Shown piece by piece: positions 20,103 to 29,949 of a DNA stretch of 57,785 bases. This DNA is from Mesorhizobium sp. (lineage in GTDB: Bacteria; Pseudomonadota; Alphaproteobacteria; Rhizobiales; Rhizobiaceae), in NCBI RefSeq assembly GCF_024509055.1, contig NZ_JANINM010000096.1, positions 1 to 57,785 of the forward strand, written 5' to 3'. Position 1 is the first letter of the stretch; every line of letters starts with the position of its first letter. The notes below the pieces were generated by a model that was not told the origin of the DNA, did not search any database, and was given only the letters and a program-made list of their open reading frames with translations. The position numbers and the translations under genes were made by a program.

Positions 20103-20351
20103 CCGGCAATCCTTGACAAAGCTTGACTCGAGCCACCCGTCAGGAGGCTGTGCATCACCATTTACAATCGTGACAAATTTACAGAGCCAGCCTGTCAAAG
20201 GCAACACAGCTTTTCTCTTATTTTCAGCGCGAAACCACGGTTTTCGTGGCGTATTTTGCGCTGCAATGTAAACGATGTCACACACCTGCAGCGCAATGAC
20301 AGTTGAAGCAAGGCGCTGCTCGAACCAGCTTTCAATGACCTGGAGTGAGCA
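20103..20351. promoter_or_regulatory. Divergent promoter region of the ScfR-type regulator and aceA
   Basis: 249 bases, AT-richer than the flanks. It holds TTGCGCTGCAA (20256-20266), an 11-base inverted repeat resembling the TTGC/GCAA sites of RamB-like proteins, a small hairpin CCACG/CGTGG (20235-20249), and two ATTTACA boxes about 17 bases apart near 20160-20183. These are candidate operators for autoregulation and aceA control. The ATTTACA pair lies close to the regulator start, the TTGC repeat closer to aceA. Confidence 0.5.
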
Positions 20352-21641
<1,290 letters not shown>

Positions 21642-21695
21642 CGGATAACAACCAGAGGAAACGCCCACAGGGCATCTACATCGAGGAGAACAGCA

Positions 21696-21938
21696 ATGGC
21701 ATCGATAAGCCGAGTCAAGGAACGCGCCGAAGAACAGTCGAGCGCGATGAGCGTCGACCAGCAGGCAACGATCCGCATGCTTGCCAACGACCTGCACAGG
21801 CTTAACCAGTCGGTCATGAAGGCAGTCGAGGCGGGCGTCTCGGTGGAACTGGTGCGTTCGGCCAGGCACCATGGCGGCGACGGCAACTGGGGTGATCTTT
21901 TGATCCCGGTCATCGTTACACATCAGAGCCATAGCTGA
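21696..21938 (+). CDS. Small hypothetical protein in the aceA transcript
   Basis: An 80-residue protein with a good SD (GAGGAG, seven bases before ATG 21696). It is hydrophilic, with a predicted helical N-terminal two-thirds rich in Gln, Ser and Arg (VDQQATIRMLANDLHRLNQS) and a short histidine-containing tail (ARHHGGDGNWGDLLIPVIV). There is no signal peptide or known motif. It follows aceA at 54 bases in the same direction and before the terminator, so it is probably co-transcribed. I recall similar short proteins beside aceA in other rhizobia, but cannot verify it. Function unknown. Confidence 0.75.
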   Translation: MASISRVKERAEEQSSAMSVDQQATIRMLANDLHRLNQSVMKAVEAGVSVELVRSARHHGGDGNWGDLLIPVIVTHQSHS

Positions 21939-21964
21939 CGTAACGTCAACAATCGCTGGCGAGT

Positions 21965-21993
21965 GTCTCCCGTGCGTTATACGTTCGGGAGAC
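21965..21993 (+). terminator. Terminator after aceA and the small gene
   Basis: The stem GTCTCCCG/CGGGAGAC has a 13-base loop, followed by AGTCGTCTCTTTTCG. It lies 26 bases past the small gene stop. The loop is rather long and the U-tract is interrupted, so efficiency may be moderate. Confidence 0.6.
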
Positions 21994-22165
21994 AGTCGTC
22001 TCTTTTCGAATTTCGTTCATTGCGGTAGTCAGAACTTGCGCTGAATTTTAGCAGTTCTTGTTATATTTTCGCGTTCTATCGTTTCAGCTTGACACGGTGG
22101 GCGATCTCACGCCAATTGCGCCTCAGGTTTCAACCCTGCATTGAACCAGAGGCCCGCCCAGCCCC

Positions 22166-22609
22166 ATGTGTCCCGCCAATCCCGACGACCCTGCAAAACC
22201 ATTGAAACCGGCAGACCGTGCCGGCGGGTTGCCGACCGACTTTTCCAAAGTGCTTGTCGTCGGAAAATCCTCGATCAACCGGGTCGTCGTCTCGAAGATC
22301 GTCGAGAAATCGGGACTGAAGCCAATATCTGAATCGCCCGACACCGCCGGGAAGGCACTGAGCGGCCATGTGCCCTGCGCTGTCATCCTGGACGGCGGAG
22401 CCGACAACAAGGATTGCGACGGGCTGGTCTCCGGCATCGACGCGTTGCGGCGCGCGTCGGGCAAAGCACTGCCCTCGGTGATCCTGCTCTCGTCCAGGAC
22501 CGGCACGCCGGAAAGCTTCGGCCTCTCGAGCGTGATCGACGCCGTGGTCGCCAAGCCGATCACGCCCGAACGGCTGCAACCGGTGATCGATAGGCTGATT
22601 GGCCGCTGA
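22166..22609 (+). CDS. Degenerate response-regulator receiver-domain protein
   Basis: A 147-residue single-domain protein with a receiver fold: strand 1 VLVVGKSSINRVVV (residues about 29-42), the phospho-acceptor position VILDGGAD, the LLSSR switch strand, and the conserved lysine in VVAKPITPERL. The acidic pair normally after strand 1 (DD or DE) is replaced by GKSS, so Mg2+ binding and phosphorylation are doubtful. There is no output domain. It may act as a non-phosphorylated adaptor or decoy. ATG 22166 has no strong SD. It stands alone between aceA and the HAD gene. Confidence 0.75.
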   Translation: MCPANPDDPAKPLKPADRAGGLPTDFSKVLVVGKSSINRVVVSKIVEKSGLKPISESPDTAGKALSGHVPCAVILDGGADNKDCDGLVSGIDALRRASGKALPSVILLSSRTGTPESFGLSSVIDAVVAKPITPERLQPVIDRLIGR

Positions 22610-22659
22610 CAGTTCAGCACTAAGCGGGATCGCCGACGTTCCTGCCCGAGATCAGGCGA

Positions 22660-23373
22660 TTAGCCAGCCTTCGCTATGGTCTCGATCAACGCAGGCAGTT
22701 GTCCAAGGTCGGCGATCCGACGAAACCGCGGCGCGGTAACCGGCGCCTCGGCATGCTCGACCGCCCAGGTCAGCTCGTGCGGCACATGGACGCCCCAACC
22801 GCCGGCCTCGATGGCCGGAACCACGTCCGATTTGAGCGAGTTGCCGACCATCATGCTGTTTTGCGGCCCGTCGCCATGGCGGCCGAAGATACGGGCATAG
22901 GTGGCCGCGCTCTTGTCGCTGACAATCTCGACGGCGTCGAAAAGATCGCCGAGCCCTGACTGCGCCAGCTTGCGTTCCTGGTCGAAAAGATCGCCCTTGG
23001 TGATCAAGACCAGACGGAAGGAGCCAGCGAGCGTCTCGACCGTTTCACGCGCATATGGCAGCGGCTCGATCGGATGGCTGAGCATCTCACGGCCGGCGGC
23101 GAGGATTTCGCCGATGACCGAACCTGGAACCTCGCCATTAGTGACCTCGACCGCCGTCTCGATCATCGACAAGGTGAAGCCTTTGATGCCGAAGCCGTAA
23201 AGGGCAAGATTGCGCTTCTCGGCCGCGAGCAGCCTTGCAGCGACGTGTTCGTGATCGCCGTGGTCCGCCAGCAGAGCGGTCAGGCGCTTCTCGGTCATGC
23301 GGAAGAACTGCTCGTTCTGCCACAGCGTGTCGTCGGCATCGAAGCCTATGGTCGTCAGACGTGAATCGGACAT
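22660..23373 (-). CDS. HAD-family hydrolase
   Basis: A 237-residue phosphatase-like protein. Motif I is FDADDTLW (11-18, nucleophile Asp12 and acid/base Asp14), motif II is the Thr in LVLITKG, and motif III/IV are the Lys after EIVSDK and VGNSLKSDV. An alpha-helical cap lies between motifs I and II (about 20-100), so it is a C1-capped type such as YjjG or a phosphoglycolate-phosphatase relative. The substrate is unknown. ATG 23373 begins right before the conserved start; ATG 23403 would add ten residues. It is divergent from the puuA-like gene. Confidence 0.85.
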   Translation of the reverse strand: MSDSRLTTIGFDADDTLWQNEQFFRMTEKRLTALLADHGDHEHVAARLLAAEKRNLALYGFGIKGFTLSMIETAVEVTNGEVPGSVIGEILAAGREMLSHPIEPLPYARETVETLAGSFRLVLITKGDLFDQERKLAQSGLGDLFDAVEIVSDKSAATYARIFGRHGDGPQNSMMVGNSLKSDVVPAIEAGGWGVHVPHELTWAVEHAEAPVTAPRFRRIADLGQLPALIETIAKAG

Positions 23374-23551
23374 GGACAGAGACTCGCCTCTCGGATAGTT
23401 CATCTAGACCTTGTCGGGCGCGATCGCCAGCCGCAGCGACGGGACCAAGTCTCCGGCTGGCGGTCCCGCGCCTGTGACGAGCGGGACGCCTCCCCTTCCC
23501 TTCCCCCACGAGGCCCGGCTATAATTTGAAATCCGCAACACAATCTGGTGA

Positions 23552-24988
23552 ATGATGCCGCCTGAAAAAAAGGAAGTCCGTCCGTCAAGCCGGGGGGGAC
23601 GCGCCCGCACGCCCGCTTTCCTGAAAAACGAACGTGGTGTGAAGAACTGGAAGGAAGCCAGCGCCTGGCTCGAATGGCGCGGCATCGAGGACATCGAATG
23701 CATCACGCCGGACCAGGCCGGCGTCGCCCGCGGCAAGATGATGCCGTCGAAGAAATTCACCTCCAACACCTCGCTGGCGCTGCCTTCGGCGGTGTTCATG
23801 ACGACGATCTCCGGCGGCTACCCGGAAGACGGCAACGGCTTCCACTATCCGGAGGATGACGGCGACCTGAAGCTTTTGCCCGACCTTTCGACGCTCACCG
23901 TCGTGCCCTGGGAAGAAGACCCCACCGCCGCTGTGATCTGCGACCTCGTGCATCAGGACGGCCGTTCGGTGGAATTCACGCCGCGCAACGTGCTGAAGCG
24001 CGTGCTTGCCGCCTACGACGAGCGCGGCCTCAAGCCCGTGGTGGCGCCCGAGATCGAATTCTACCTGGTACGAAAGAACCCCGATCCGGACTATCCGCTG
24101 ACGCCGCCTGTCGGCCGCTCGGGACGGCCTATCGGCGGCGGCGCCGGCTACTCGATCGCCGGCGTCAACGAGTTCGACGAGCTGATCGACGACATCTACC
24201 ATTTCTCGGAGCGGCAGGGCCTGGAGATCGACACGCTGATCCATGAAGAGGGCGCCGGCCAGCTCGAGATCAACCTGCGCCATGGCAACCCGATCGAGCT
24301 CGCCGACCAGGTCTTCATGTTCAAGCGCACCATCCGCGAGGCGGCGCTGAAGCATGAGATCTACGCCACCTTCATGGCCAAGCCTATCCAGGGACAGCCG
24401 GGTTCGGCCATGCATATCCATCAGTCGGTGGTCGACAAGAAGACCGGCAAGAACATCTTCTCGGCCGAGGACGGCTCGGAGACAGACGACTTCTTCCATT
24501 TCATCGGCGGCATGCAGAAGCACGTGCCCAACGCGCTGGTGATGTTTGCGCCCTACGTCAATTCCTATCGTCGGCTGACCCAGGCCGCTTCGGCGCCGGT
24601 CAACACCCAGTGGGGCTACGACAACCGCACGACCGCCTTCCGCGTGCCGCGCTCCGACCCGGCGGCGCGCCGCGTCGAGAACCGCATTCCGTCTTCCGAC
24701 GCCAATCCCTACCTTGCGCTCGCCGCTTCGCTGGCCTGCGGCCTGATTGGCATCACGAAGAAGGAGAAGGCGTCAGCGCCGGTGCTGACGACAGCCAACG
24801 AAGACGAGATCGATCTACCGCGCAACCTGCTGGAGGCAGTCGACCTGTTCGAAAGCGACACGGAACTCGGCGCTCTCCTGGGAAAATCCTTCGCGGCGAC
24901 CTATGCGGCTATCAAGCGCGCCGAGTTCGAGACCTTCATGGAAGTGATCAGCCCGTGGGAGCGGGAATATCTGCTTCTCAACGTCTGA
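23552..24988 (+). CDS. puuA: Glutamine synthetase family protein, gamma-glutamylpolyamine synthetase-like
   Basis: A 478-residue member of the glutamine synthetase superfamily. Catalytic-domain landmarks are PEIEFYL (metal site), GQLEINLRHG, the ATP/ammonia-site stretch GSAMHIHQS and the NRTTAFRVPR block. The N-terminal beta-grasp region ends near residue 110. It lies six bases upstream of an FAD amine oxidase in the PuuA-PuuB arrangement. PuuA joins glutamate to putrescine as the first step of the Puu pathway. With potFGHI nearby, a polyamine substrate is likely, though GlnT or ethanolamine-type ligases are alternatives. Start ATG 23552 or 23555; the SD is weak. Confidence 0.85.
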   Translation: MMPPEKKEVRPSSRGGRARTPAFLKNERGVKNWKEASAWLEWRGIEDIECITPDQAGVARGKMMPSKKFTSNTSLALPSAVFMTTISGGYPEDGNGFHYPEDDGDLKLLPDLSTLTVVPWEEDPTAAVICDLVHQDGRSVEFTPRNVLKRVLAAYDERGLKPVVAPEIEFYLVRKNPDPDYPLTPPVGRSGRPIGGGAGYSIAGVNEFDELIDDIYHFSERQGLEIDTLIHEEGAGQLEINLRHGNPIELADQVFMFKRTIREAALKHEIYATFMAKPIQGQPGSAMHIHQSVVDKKTGKNIFSAEDGSETDDFFHFIGGMQKHVPNALVMFAPYVNSYRRLTQAASAPVNTQWGYDNRTTAFRVPRSDPAARRVENRIPSSDANPYLALAASLACGLIGITKKEKASAPVLTTANEDEIDLPRNLLEAVDLFESDTELGALLGKSFAATYAAIKRAEFETFMEVISPWEREYLLLNV

Positions 24989-24994
24989 CCGATC

Positions 24995-26281
24995 ATGAAC
25001 TATCAATCCCCGATTTCCCCCGGGCGCTCGTGGTATGAGGATACGGCCGGGCCTCGGCCCGAGTATCCTGCCCTCGATGGCGACCGCCAATGCGATGTCG
25101 TCATTATCGGCGGCGGCTTTACCGGCCTGTCGGCAGCGGCTCATCTTGCCAAGGCCGGCTCGAATGTCGTGCTCATCGAAGCCTATCGTTTCGGCGACGG
25201 CGCTTCGGGCCGCAATGGCGGGCAGCTCGGCACCGGCCAGCGTGCCTGGGCCGAGGAACTGGAGGCCGAGTATGGCCTCTCGCGCGCCAAGGCGCTGTTC
25301 GATCTTGCGGAAGAGGCCAAGGCGCATCTGCTCGACTTCAGCGCCGCCAACGGCATCGATATCGACTACATGCCGGGCCAGTTGTCGGTGGCGCATAAGG
25401 AACGTTACGTCGACGACTACAAGCGCCATGCCGACATCATGGCGAGCCGCTTCGACTATCCGTATGTGAGCTTCATGGACGCGGCGGAAACGGCGCAACG
25501 TCTTGGCTCGACGCGTTACTTCGGCGGCGCGCGCGACAAACGCACCGGCCATATCCACCCCTTGAAGCTGGTGATCGGCACGGCCAAGGTGGCGGCCACT
25601 GCCGGCGCGCATCTGTTCGAGCAGACGCCGTCGACCGGCATCACCTCCGCCGGCGGCAAAGTGAAGGTCACGACCGCAAGAGGCACGATCTCCGCCGACA
25701 AATGCCTGATCGCGGTCAACGCCTATGGCGGCAATCTCGAGCCGGTAAGCGCGGCACATATCATGCCGATCGGCTCCTTCATCGGCGCGACCGTGCCGCT
25801 GGGGGCGGATTCGAAAGTGCTGCCCGGCGGCGAATCGGTGGACGATTCCCGCTTCGTCGTGCGCTATTTCCGCAAGTCGAAGGACGGCCGGCTTTTGTTC
25901 GGCGGCCGCGAGGTCTACGCCGTCAACGATCCGAAAGATATCCACATCCATATCCGCCGGCAAATCGCCGAGCTCTATCCGGCGCTCAAGGATGTCGAGA
26001 TCACGCATGGCTGGGGCGGCTATGTCGGCATCACGGTGCCGAGAAAACCCTTCGTGCGTGAAGTCATGCCGAACGTGATCTCCGTCGGTGGCTATTCCGG
26101 GCATGGCGTCATGTTGTCCAACTTCTTCGGCAAGCTCTACGCCGAGACGGTTTGCGGCAATCGCGACCGGCTGAAGCTGATCGAGGATTTGAAGATTCCA
26201 GCCTTTCCTGGTGGCCGGCGCTTCCGCGCGCCGCTGCTATTCCTGGCACTCAGCTGGTATGCGCTGCGCGACCGTATCTGA
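24995..26281 (+). CDS. puuB: FAD-dependent amine oxidoreductase, PuuB-like
   Basis: A 428-residue DAO-family flavoenzyme. The FAD dinucleotide fold is VVIIGGGFTGLSAA (35-48) with the ribose-binding acid in VVLIEA and the following GASGRNGGQ block. The C-terminal FAD contact is VGGYSGHGV. PuuB oxidises gamma-glutamylputrescine to the aldehyde. Six bases separate it from the ligase gene, so the two are co-transcribed. The aldehyde dehydrogenase (PuuC) and amidohydrolase (PuuD) are not adjacent here. The last about 30 residues are hydrophobic and basic (FRAPLLFLALSWYALRD), which is usual for this subfamily. Confidence 0.87.
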   Translation: MNYQSPISPGRSWYEDTAGPRPEYPALDGDRQCDVVIIGGGFTGLSAAAHLAKAGSNVVLIEAYRFGDGASGRNGGQLGTGQRAWAEELEAEYGLSRAKALFDLAEEAKAHLLDFSAANGIDIDYMPGQLSVAHKERYVDDYKRHADIMASRFDYPYVSFMDAAETAQRLGSTRYFGGARDKRTGHIHPLKLVIGTAKVAATAGAHLFEQTPSTGITSAGGKVKVTTARGTISADKCLIAVNAYGGNLEPVSAAHIMPIGSFIGATVPLGADSKVLPGGESVDDSRFVVRYFRKSKDGRLLFGGREVYAVNDPKDIHIHIRRQIAELYPALKDVEITHGWGGYVGITVPRKPFVREVMPNVISVGGYSGHGVMLSNFFGKLYAETVCGNRDRLKLIEDLKIPAFPGGRRFRAPLLFLALSWYALRDRI

Positions 26282-26529
26282 GCGGGCATCGGTCCGAAGC
26301 CTTTGATTCGGCAAGCGACATGCCGCTGCGGCAAGTTGCAGAATCCTTAACAAAGGCGCAGAATTTCGCACTGATGCCATAATCGGCAGCGATAGGTGCA
26401 AGTTCTGGGCGATAGATACGGGGATTTGCGCGGGCCTGCCCGCCGCAATTCGGGACCGATGCCGATCGAAAGCCGGCTGTTACGGCAGTGATCGAAAGAA
26501 CGTCGGCCTGCTACTTGGAGGTGGTTTGA

Positions 26530-27447
26530 GTGAGTGAGCCCTTCAGTTTCGGCGCGCCGGAACGACGGCGCTTCGCAATGCAGTTCGGCTATGATGTACG
26601 GCCATCCTTCTGGCAGAATGTCCAATCGAATTCGCATTTGGTGATCGCAGCTGTCGGCACCGTGGCGCTGCTTGGCGTCGCGGCGGTAGCGCTTTGGCTG
26701 GCCTTGCCCGGCAACGGCCGGCAGACCGTCGCCAGCACAGGGCAGACCGTGCCCGCCGTTCCGGTCAAGACGACGAAGATCGCGCCGGCCGCGGCAAACG
26801 CCGTCGTGACGGTTGCGGCAGCGCCGCAGGCCGCTCGCAAGGCCGACGCGGTTTCGCCGGCCACCGCGGTCCGCGAGGCCGCTATTCCCGCGCTGGCCTC
26901 CAGCAGCCCCCGCTGGAACCCTGCCGGAAGCGGAACAACACCTGCTCCGGCCGAGGCGGCGGCATCACCGGCGCCAGCCAACCAGGCGGCTTCCACCGAG
27001 TCGGCTTCCAACCAGCCCGCGGCCAGCCCGCCGGCCGCGCAAAAGGAAGCGGTGGCGGCCTACGCCGAAGCCCCTGCCGAGAACGACGCCTCGACGGCGC
27101 TGTCGGAAGTCGCGGCGCCCGCGCCGACGGACGACCAATCGGCGGCCGGGAACAATGCGGACGCCGAGACCGCGGCCATCCCGGAAGTCAAGCCGCAGGC
27201 TCCCGATGCCGATACGGCGGCAACCGGCGACAACGCAGCCAAGCCTAGGCAAGCCAGCGCCGGCGCGAATGGGCACATCCTTCGGCCGGTGACGATGCGG
27301 GCAGGCCCAAAGAAGGGCGCTGCCGCGATCCTGACCGTGCCCGCCAAGGCGCCGGTGCAGGTGATGAATTGCAAGCAGTGGTGCGAGATCGTCTACAACG
27401 GCAAGCACGGCTGGGTCTACAAGAGCTACGTCAAAACCGGCGCCTGA
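26530..27447 (+). CDS. SH3-domain protein with one membrane segment
   Basis: A 305-residue protein started by GTG 26530, with GGAGG about eight bases upstream. Residues 1-35 are cytoplasmic, a single membrane helix covers about 37-60 (VIAAVGTVALLGVAAVALWL), then comes a long Ala/Pro-rich linker (about 65-240). The C-terminal bacterial SH3 domain (about 243-305) has the MRAGP, VMNCKQWCEIVYNGKHGWVY pattern. Two cysteines flank a Lys-Gln-Trp, possibly a disulphide in the periplasm. Such proteins tether to peptidoglycan or act as envelope adaptors. The function is not known. It is convergent with the Mur-ligase-like gene. Confidence 0.8.
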   Translation: MSEPFSFGAPERRRFAMQFGYDVRPSFWQNVQSNSHLVIAAVGTVALLGVAAVALWLALPGNGRQTVASTGQTVPAVPVKTTKIAPAAANAVVTVAAAPQAARKADAVSPATAVREAAIPALASSSPRWNPAGSGTTPAPAEAAASPAPANQAASTESASNQPAASPPAAQKEAVAAYAEAPAENDASTALSEVAAPAPTDDQSAAGNNADAETAAIPEVKPQAPDADTAATGDNAAKPRQASAGANGHILRPVTMRAGPKKGAAAILTVPAKAPVQVMNCKQWCEIVYNGKHGWVYKSYVKTGA

Positions 27448-27469
27448 TCCGGATCGCCGCGCGGCTGCG

Positions 27470-28762
27470 TCAGCCGCCGAACGCCCGGCGAAGGCGCTGC
27501 AGGCGGCGATGGAACTTGCGCTTCCTGACGAAGTCCCGATGTTCATCGAACGGCACTTCGTAGAGGCCGCAGGTCAGGCAGCCTTCCTTCTTGCCGCAGG
27601 CCGGAATCCAGCATTTGACGTCGCGGGACCAGGCAAGCGCGATACGCTCCAGGTGAAGATTGGAGGAACTCTTGAGCAGGACCAGTTCGCCGGGCGCCGC
27701 CGTGCGTTTGATGTGATCCGAGACCTCTTTGGGCGTGCGCAATTCGACGAACCTGCCGATGTCTCGATCGTCCTGACTGGCCTTCGATCGATGCGCATGC
27801 TCGCCGACATAGATCACTTGGCCCGCGATCTCCCGTGCGCTCTCATATGCCCTGGCATATCTTATGTTCGAGCCGGTAAAGTCCGACAACTGGCCAAGGA
27901 CGATCCGCTTGCTGTCGAAAGTCGAGCTTGCCAACATCTCGAAGGCAAGGCCCACCGAATGCCCGGGCGCCTTGGCGCAATCCACGATGAAGTGTGGGCC
28001 GCCGTCGGTGGTGATTACCTGGCAACGGTTGGCCAGTGGTTCGAATGTCGCGACCCTATCCGCCACCGTCTGGGGCAGCACTCCAAGTTCCAGCGCGGTG
28101 GCCGCCGCCGCGGCCACAGGTAGCCAGAAATGCGCGCCAGGGAATGACGTTTGCAGGTCCAGTGCCGCGGCGCGCCAGAGCAGCGTGAAGCTGAGCCTGC
28201 GGGGATAGGCAGCGCTGATATCGGTGACGCGATAGTCGGCTGCTTCCGACTCGCCGAACGTCACGAAGCGATGCTGGCCCGATGCCATGGCAAGCACGTT
28301 GGGATCGTCGGCATTGAGCACGGCGAGGCCGCCCGGTTCCAGGGCCTCGACCAGTGCACGTTTTTCCTGAGCGACGTTTTCCAGGGTCCTGAAACTGGAA
28401 AGATGCTCCAGCCGGACCATCGTGACGACGGCCACGTGCGGCTTCAGCATTTCCGCCATCGGCCTGATGGTACCGACGCCGAAGGCCCCGGCTTCGAAGA
28501 CCACATAGTCGAGAGGGCCGGCCCGCGGCACCCGCTTGTAAAGCGTGTTGACCAACGCGGTCATCGCATTGGCAAGTATCTGCGTGTGGACGGCACTCTG
28601 TCCGGCCAGGATGTGCCCGAGCAGGCCGGCCGCCGTCGACTTTCCGGAGCTTCCGGTGACACCTATGAAAACCGCGCCGCTTCGCGCCCTCGCGCGCCCG
28701 GCCCGGTAGAGCCGCAACCGCCACGCCAAATTCTTGCGAATTTCCCGCAGACCAGCCTTCAT
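27470..28762 (-). CDS. Orphan Mur-ligase-family protein with C-terminal Cys cluster
   Basis: A 430-residue ATP-dependent ligase of the MurF-like superfamily. The ATP loop is GVTGSSGKST (34-43). The central domain shows VVFEAGAFGVG, the VRLEHL segment and a conserved LNADDP. The C-terminal domain contains VDCAKAPGHS, standing where Mur enzymes have their third domain. It is shorter than MurF (no UDP-MurNAc-binding N-terminal domain). The tail carries four cysteines (384, 389, 395, 398) in CWIPACGKKEGCLTC, a possible metal site that standard Mur ligases lack. No cell-wall genes are near. Substrate unknown; roles such as amide-bond formation on a polymer or cofactor are possible. The start ATG 28762 has a weak SD. 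Confidence 0.78.
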   Translation of the reverse strand: MKAGLREIRKNLAWRLRLYRAGRARARSGAVFIGVTGSSGKSTAAGLLGHILAGQSAVHTQILANAMTALVNTLYKRVPRAGPLDYVVFEAGAFGVGTIRPMAEMLKPHVAVVTMVRLEHLSSFRTLENVAQEKRALVEALEPGGLAVLNADDPNVLAMASGQHRFVTFGESEAADYRVTDISAAYPRRLSFTLLWRAAALDLQTSFPGAHFWLPVAAAAATALELGVLPQTVADRVATFEPLANRCQVITTDGGPHFIVDCAKAPGHSVGLAFEMLASSTFDSKRIVLGQLSDFTGSNIRYARAYESAREIAGQVIYVGEHAHRSKASQDDRDIGRFVELRTPKEVSDHIKRTAAPGELVLLKSSSNLHLERIALAWSRDVKCWIPACGKKEGCLTCGLYEVPFDEHRDFVRKRKFHRRLQRLRRAFGG

Positions 28763-28917
28763 CAGCCGCTATACCCGACCCGATCCGTTATGCCCTCCGG
28801 CGGATCGTCGAGTCAAACCGGAACCGCATGTCGGCTGTGTGCCTTGGCGAACAGTTTACCGGCTTGTTACCAGGCAATTCAGGACGGGAACCGTTCCACA
28901 CTTCTCCCGGGAATTGC

Positions 28918-29664
28918 CTACACGCAGCGCCCGCCGTCGACCTCCAGCGCCACGCCGGTGATGAAGGCGGCTTCGTCCGAGGCCAGCCAAAGCGCAGCGT
29001 TGGCGATGTCGAGCGGTGTCGAGAGCCGGCCGAGCGGGATGGACGCGCGGAACTTCTCGCGGATCTCCGGCGTGTCCGCGCCCATGAATTTTTCCAGCAT
29101 GCCGGTTTCACCGGCGACCGGGCACAGGCAGTTGACCCGGATGTTCTTCGGGGCAAGTTCCACCGCCATCGACTTCGTCGCTGTGATGGCCCAGCCCTTG
29201 GAGGCATTGTACCATGTCAGGCCGGGCCTCGGACGGAGGCCCGCCGTCGAGGCCGTGGTCAGGATGACGCCGCCACCCTGACGGTCCATGATCGGCACGA
29301 CGGCAAGTGCTGCGTGATAGATCGCCTTCATGTTGACGGCGGTGATCAGGTCGAAGGTCTCCTCGTCGACGCCAAGCATGTCGCCGTTGCGGTGGGTATA
29401 GCCGGCATTGTTGACCATGATGTCGATGCGGCCGAAGGCGCTCTTGGCGGCGTAGATCATCTCGTCGAACTCGGAGCGCAGCGAGACATCCGTCTGCGTC
29501 CAGATCGCGTTGTCGCCGATCTCTTGCGCCACGCGCTCGGCCCCCTTGGCGTTGAGGTCGGCAACCACCACGCGCGCGCCCTCCTCGGCAAAGCGCTTGG
29601 CCATGCCCTCGCCGAAGCCCGACGCCGCGCCGGTTATGATGGCGACCTTATTTTCCAGACGCAT
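28918..29664 (-). CDS. Short-chain dehydrogenase/reductase (SDR)
   Basis: A 248-residue classical SDR. The cofactor motif is TGAASGFG (11-18), and acidic Asp in VVVADLNAKG favours NAD over NADP. NNAG is present, and the catalytic residues are the Ser in the STAG stretch and Tyr-x3-Lys in WYNASKG. C-terminal GVALEVDGGRCV is typical of sugar or 3-oxoacyl reductases. The precise substrate cannot be assigned; FabG-like or glucose-dehydrogenase-like is plausible. I start at ATG 29664 (MRLENKVAI), the usual family start; ATGs at 29679 and 29688 are in frame. It is divergent from zwf. Confidence 0.85.
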   Translation of the reverse strand: MRLENKVAIITGAASGFGEGMAKRFAEEGARVVVADLNAKGAERVAQEIGDNAIWTQTDVSLRSEFDEMIYAAKSAFGRIDIMVNNAGYTHRNGDMLGVDEETFDLITAVNMKAIYHAALAVVPIMDRQGGGVILTTASTAGLRPRPGLTWYNASKGWAITATKSMAVELAPKNIRVNCLCPVAGETGMLEKFMGADTPEIREKFRASIPLGRLSTPLDIANAALWLASDEAAFITGVALEVDGGRCV

Positions 29665-29949
29665 GCTTTTGCCCGCCATTGAACCCATCCCAGAATTTCA
29701 GGAGAACGACCGCGCCGCCATTCTCCCTTAGCTTTCGTCACATTCACGTTCTATGTTGCAGCCGCGAACGCTGCCGGAAGCCGTCGCCCCGCCGACAAGC
29801 CTCCGTGCAGCGCCGGTGTCAAGGGCACAGGGGACGCCAACCGATATGCAGCGATTGGCTCTTGCTGTGACACCATGGCACTGGAAAATTTAAATCGATT
29901 AGAATATACCACTCGCGCTACCGGCGCCCGGCCTCAAATCGGACTGACC

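Noticed and set aside
26293..26310. Small hairpin CCGAA/TTCGG after the puuB-like gene
   Set aside because: It has a five-base stem and no U-tract; it may be chance.
28871..28918. Inverted repeat GGCAATTC/GAATTGCC near the SDR stop codon
   Set aside because: The arms are eight bases and more than 30 bases apart with no U-tract, so it is too weak to call a terminator or operator.
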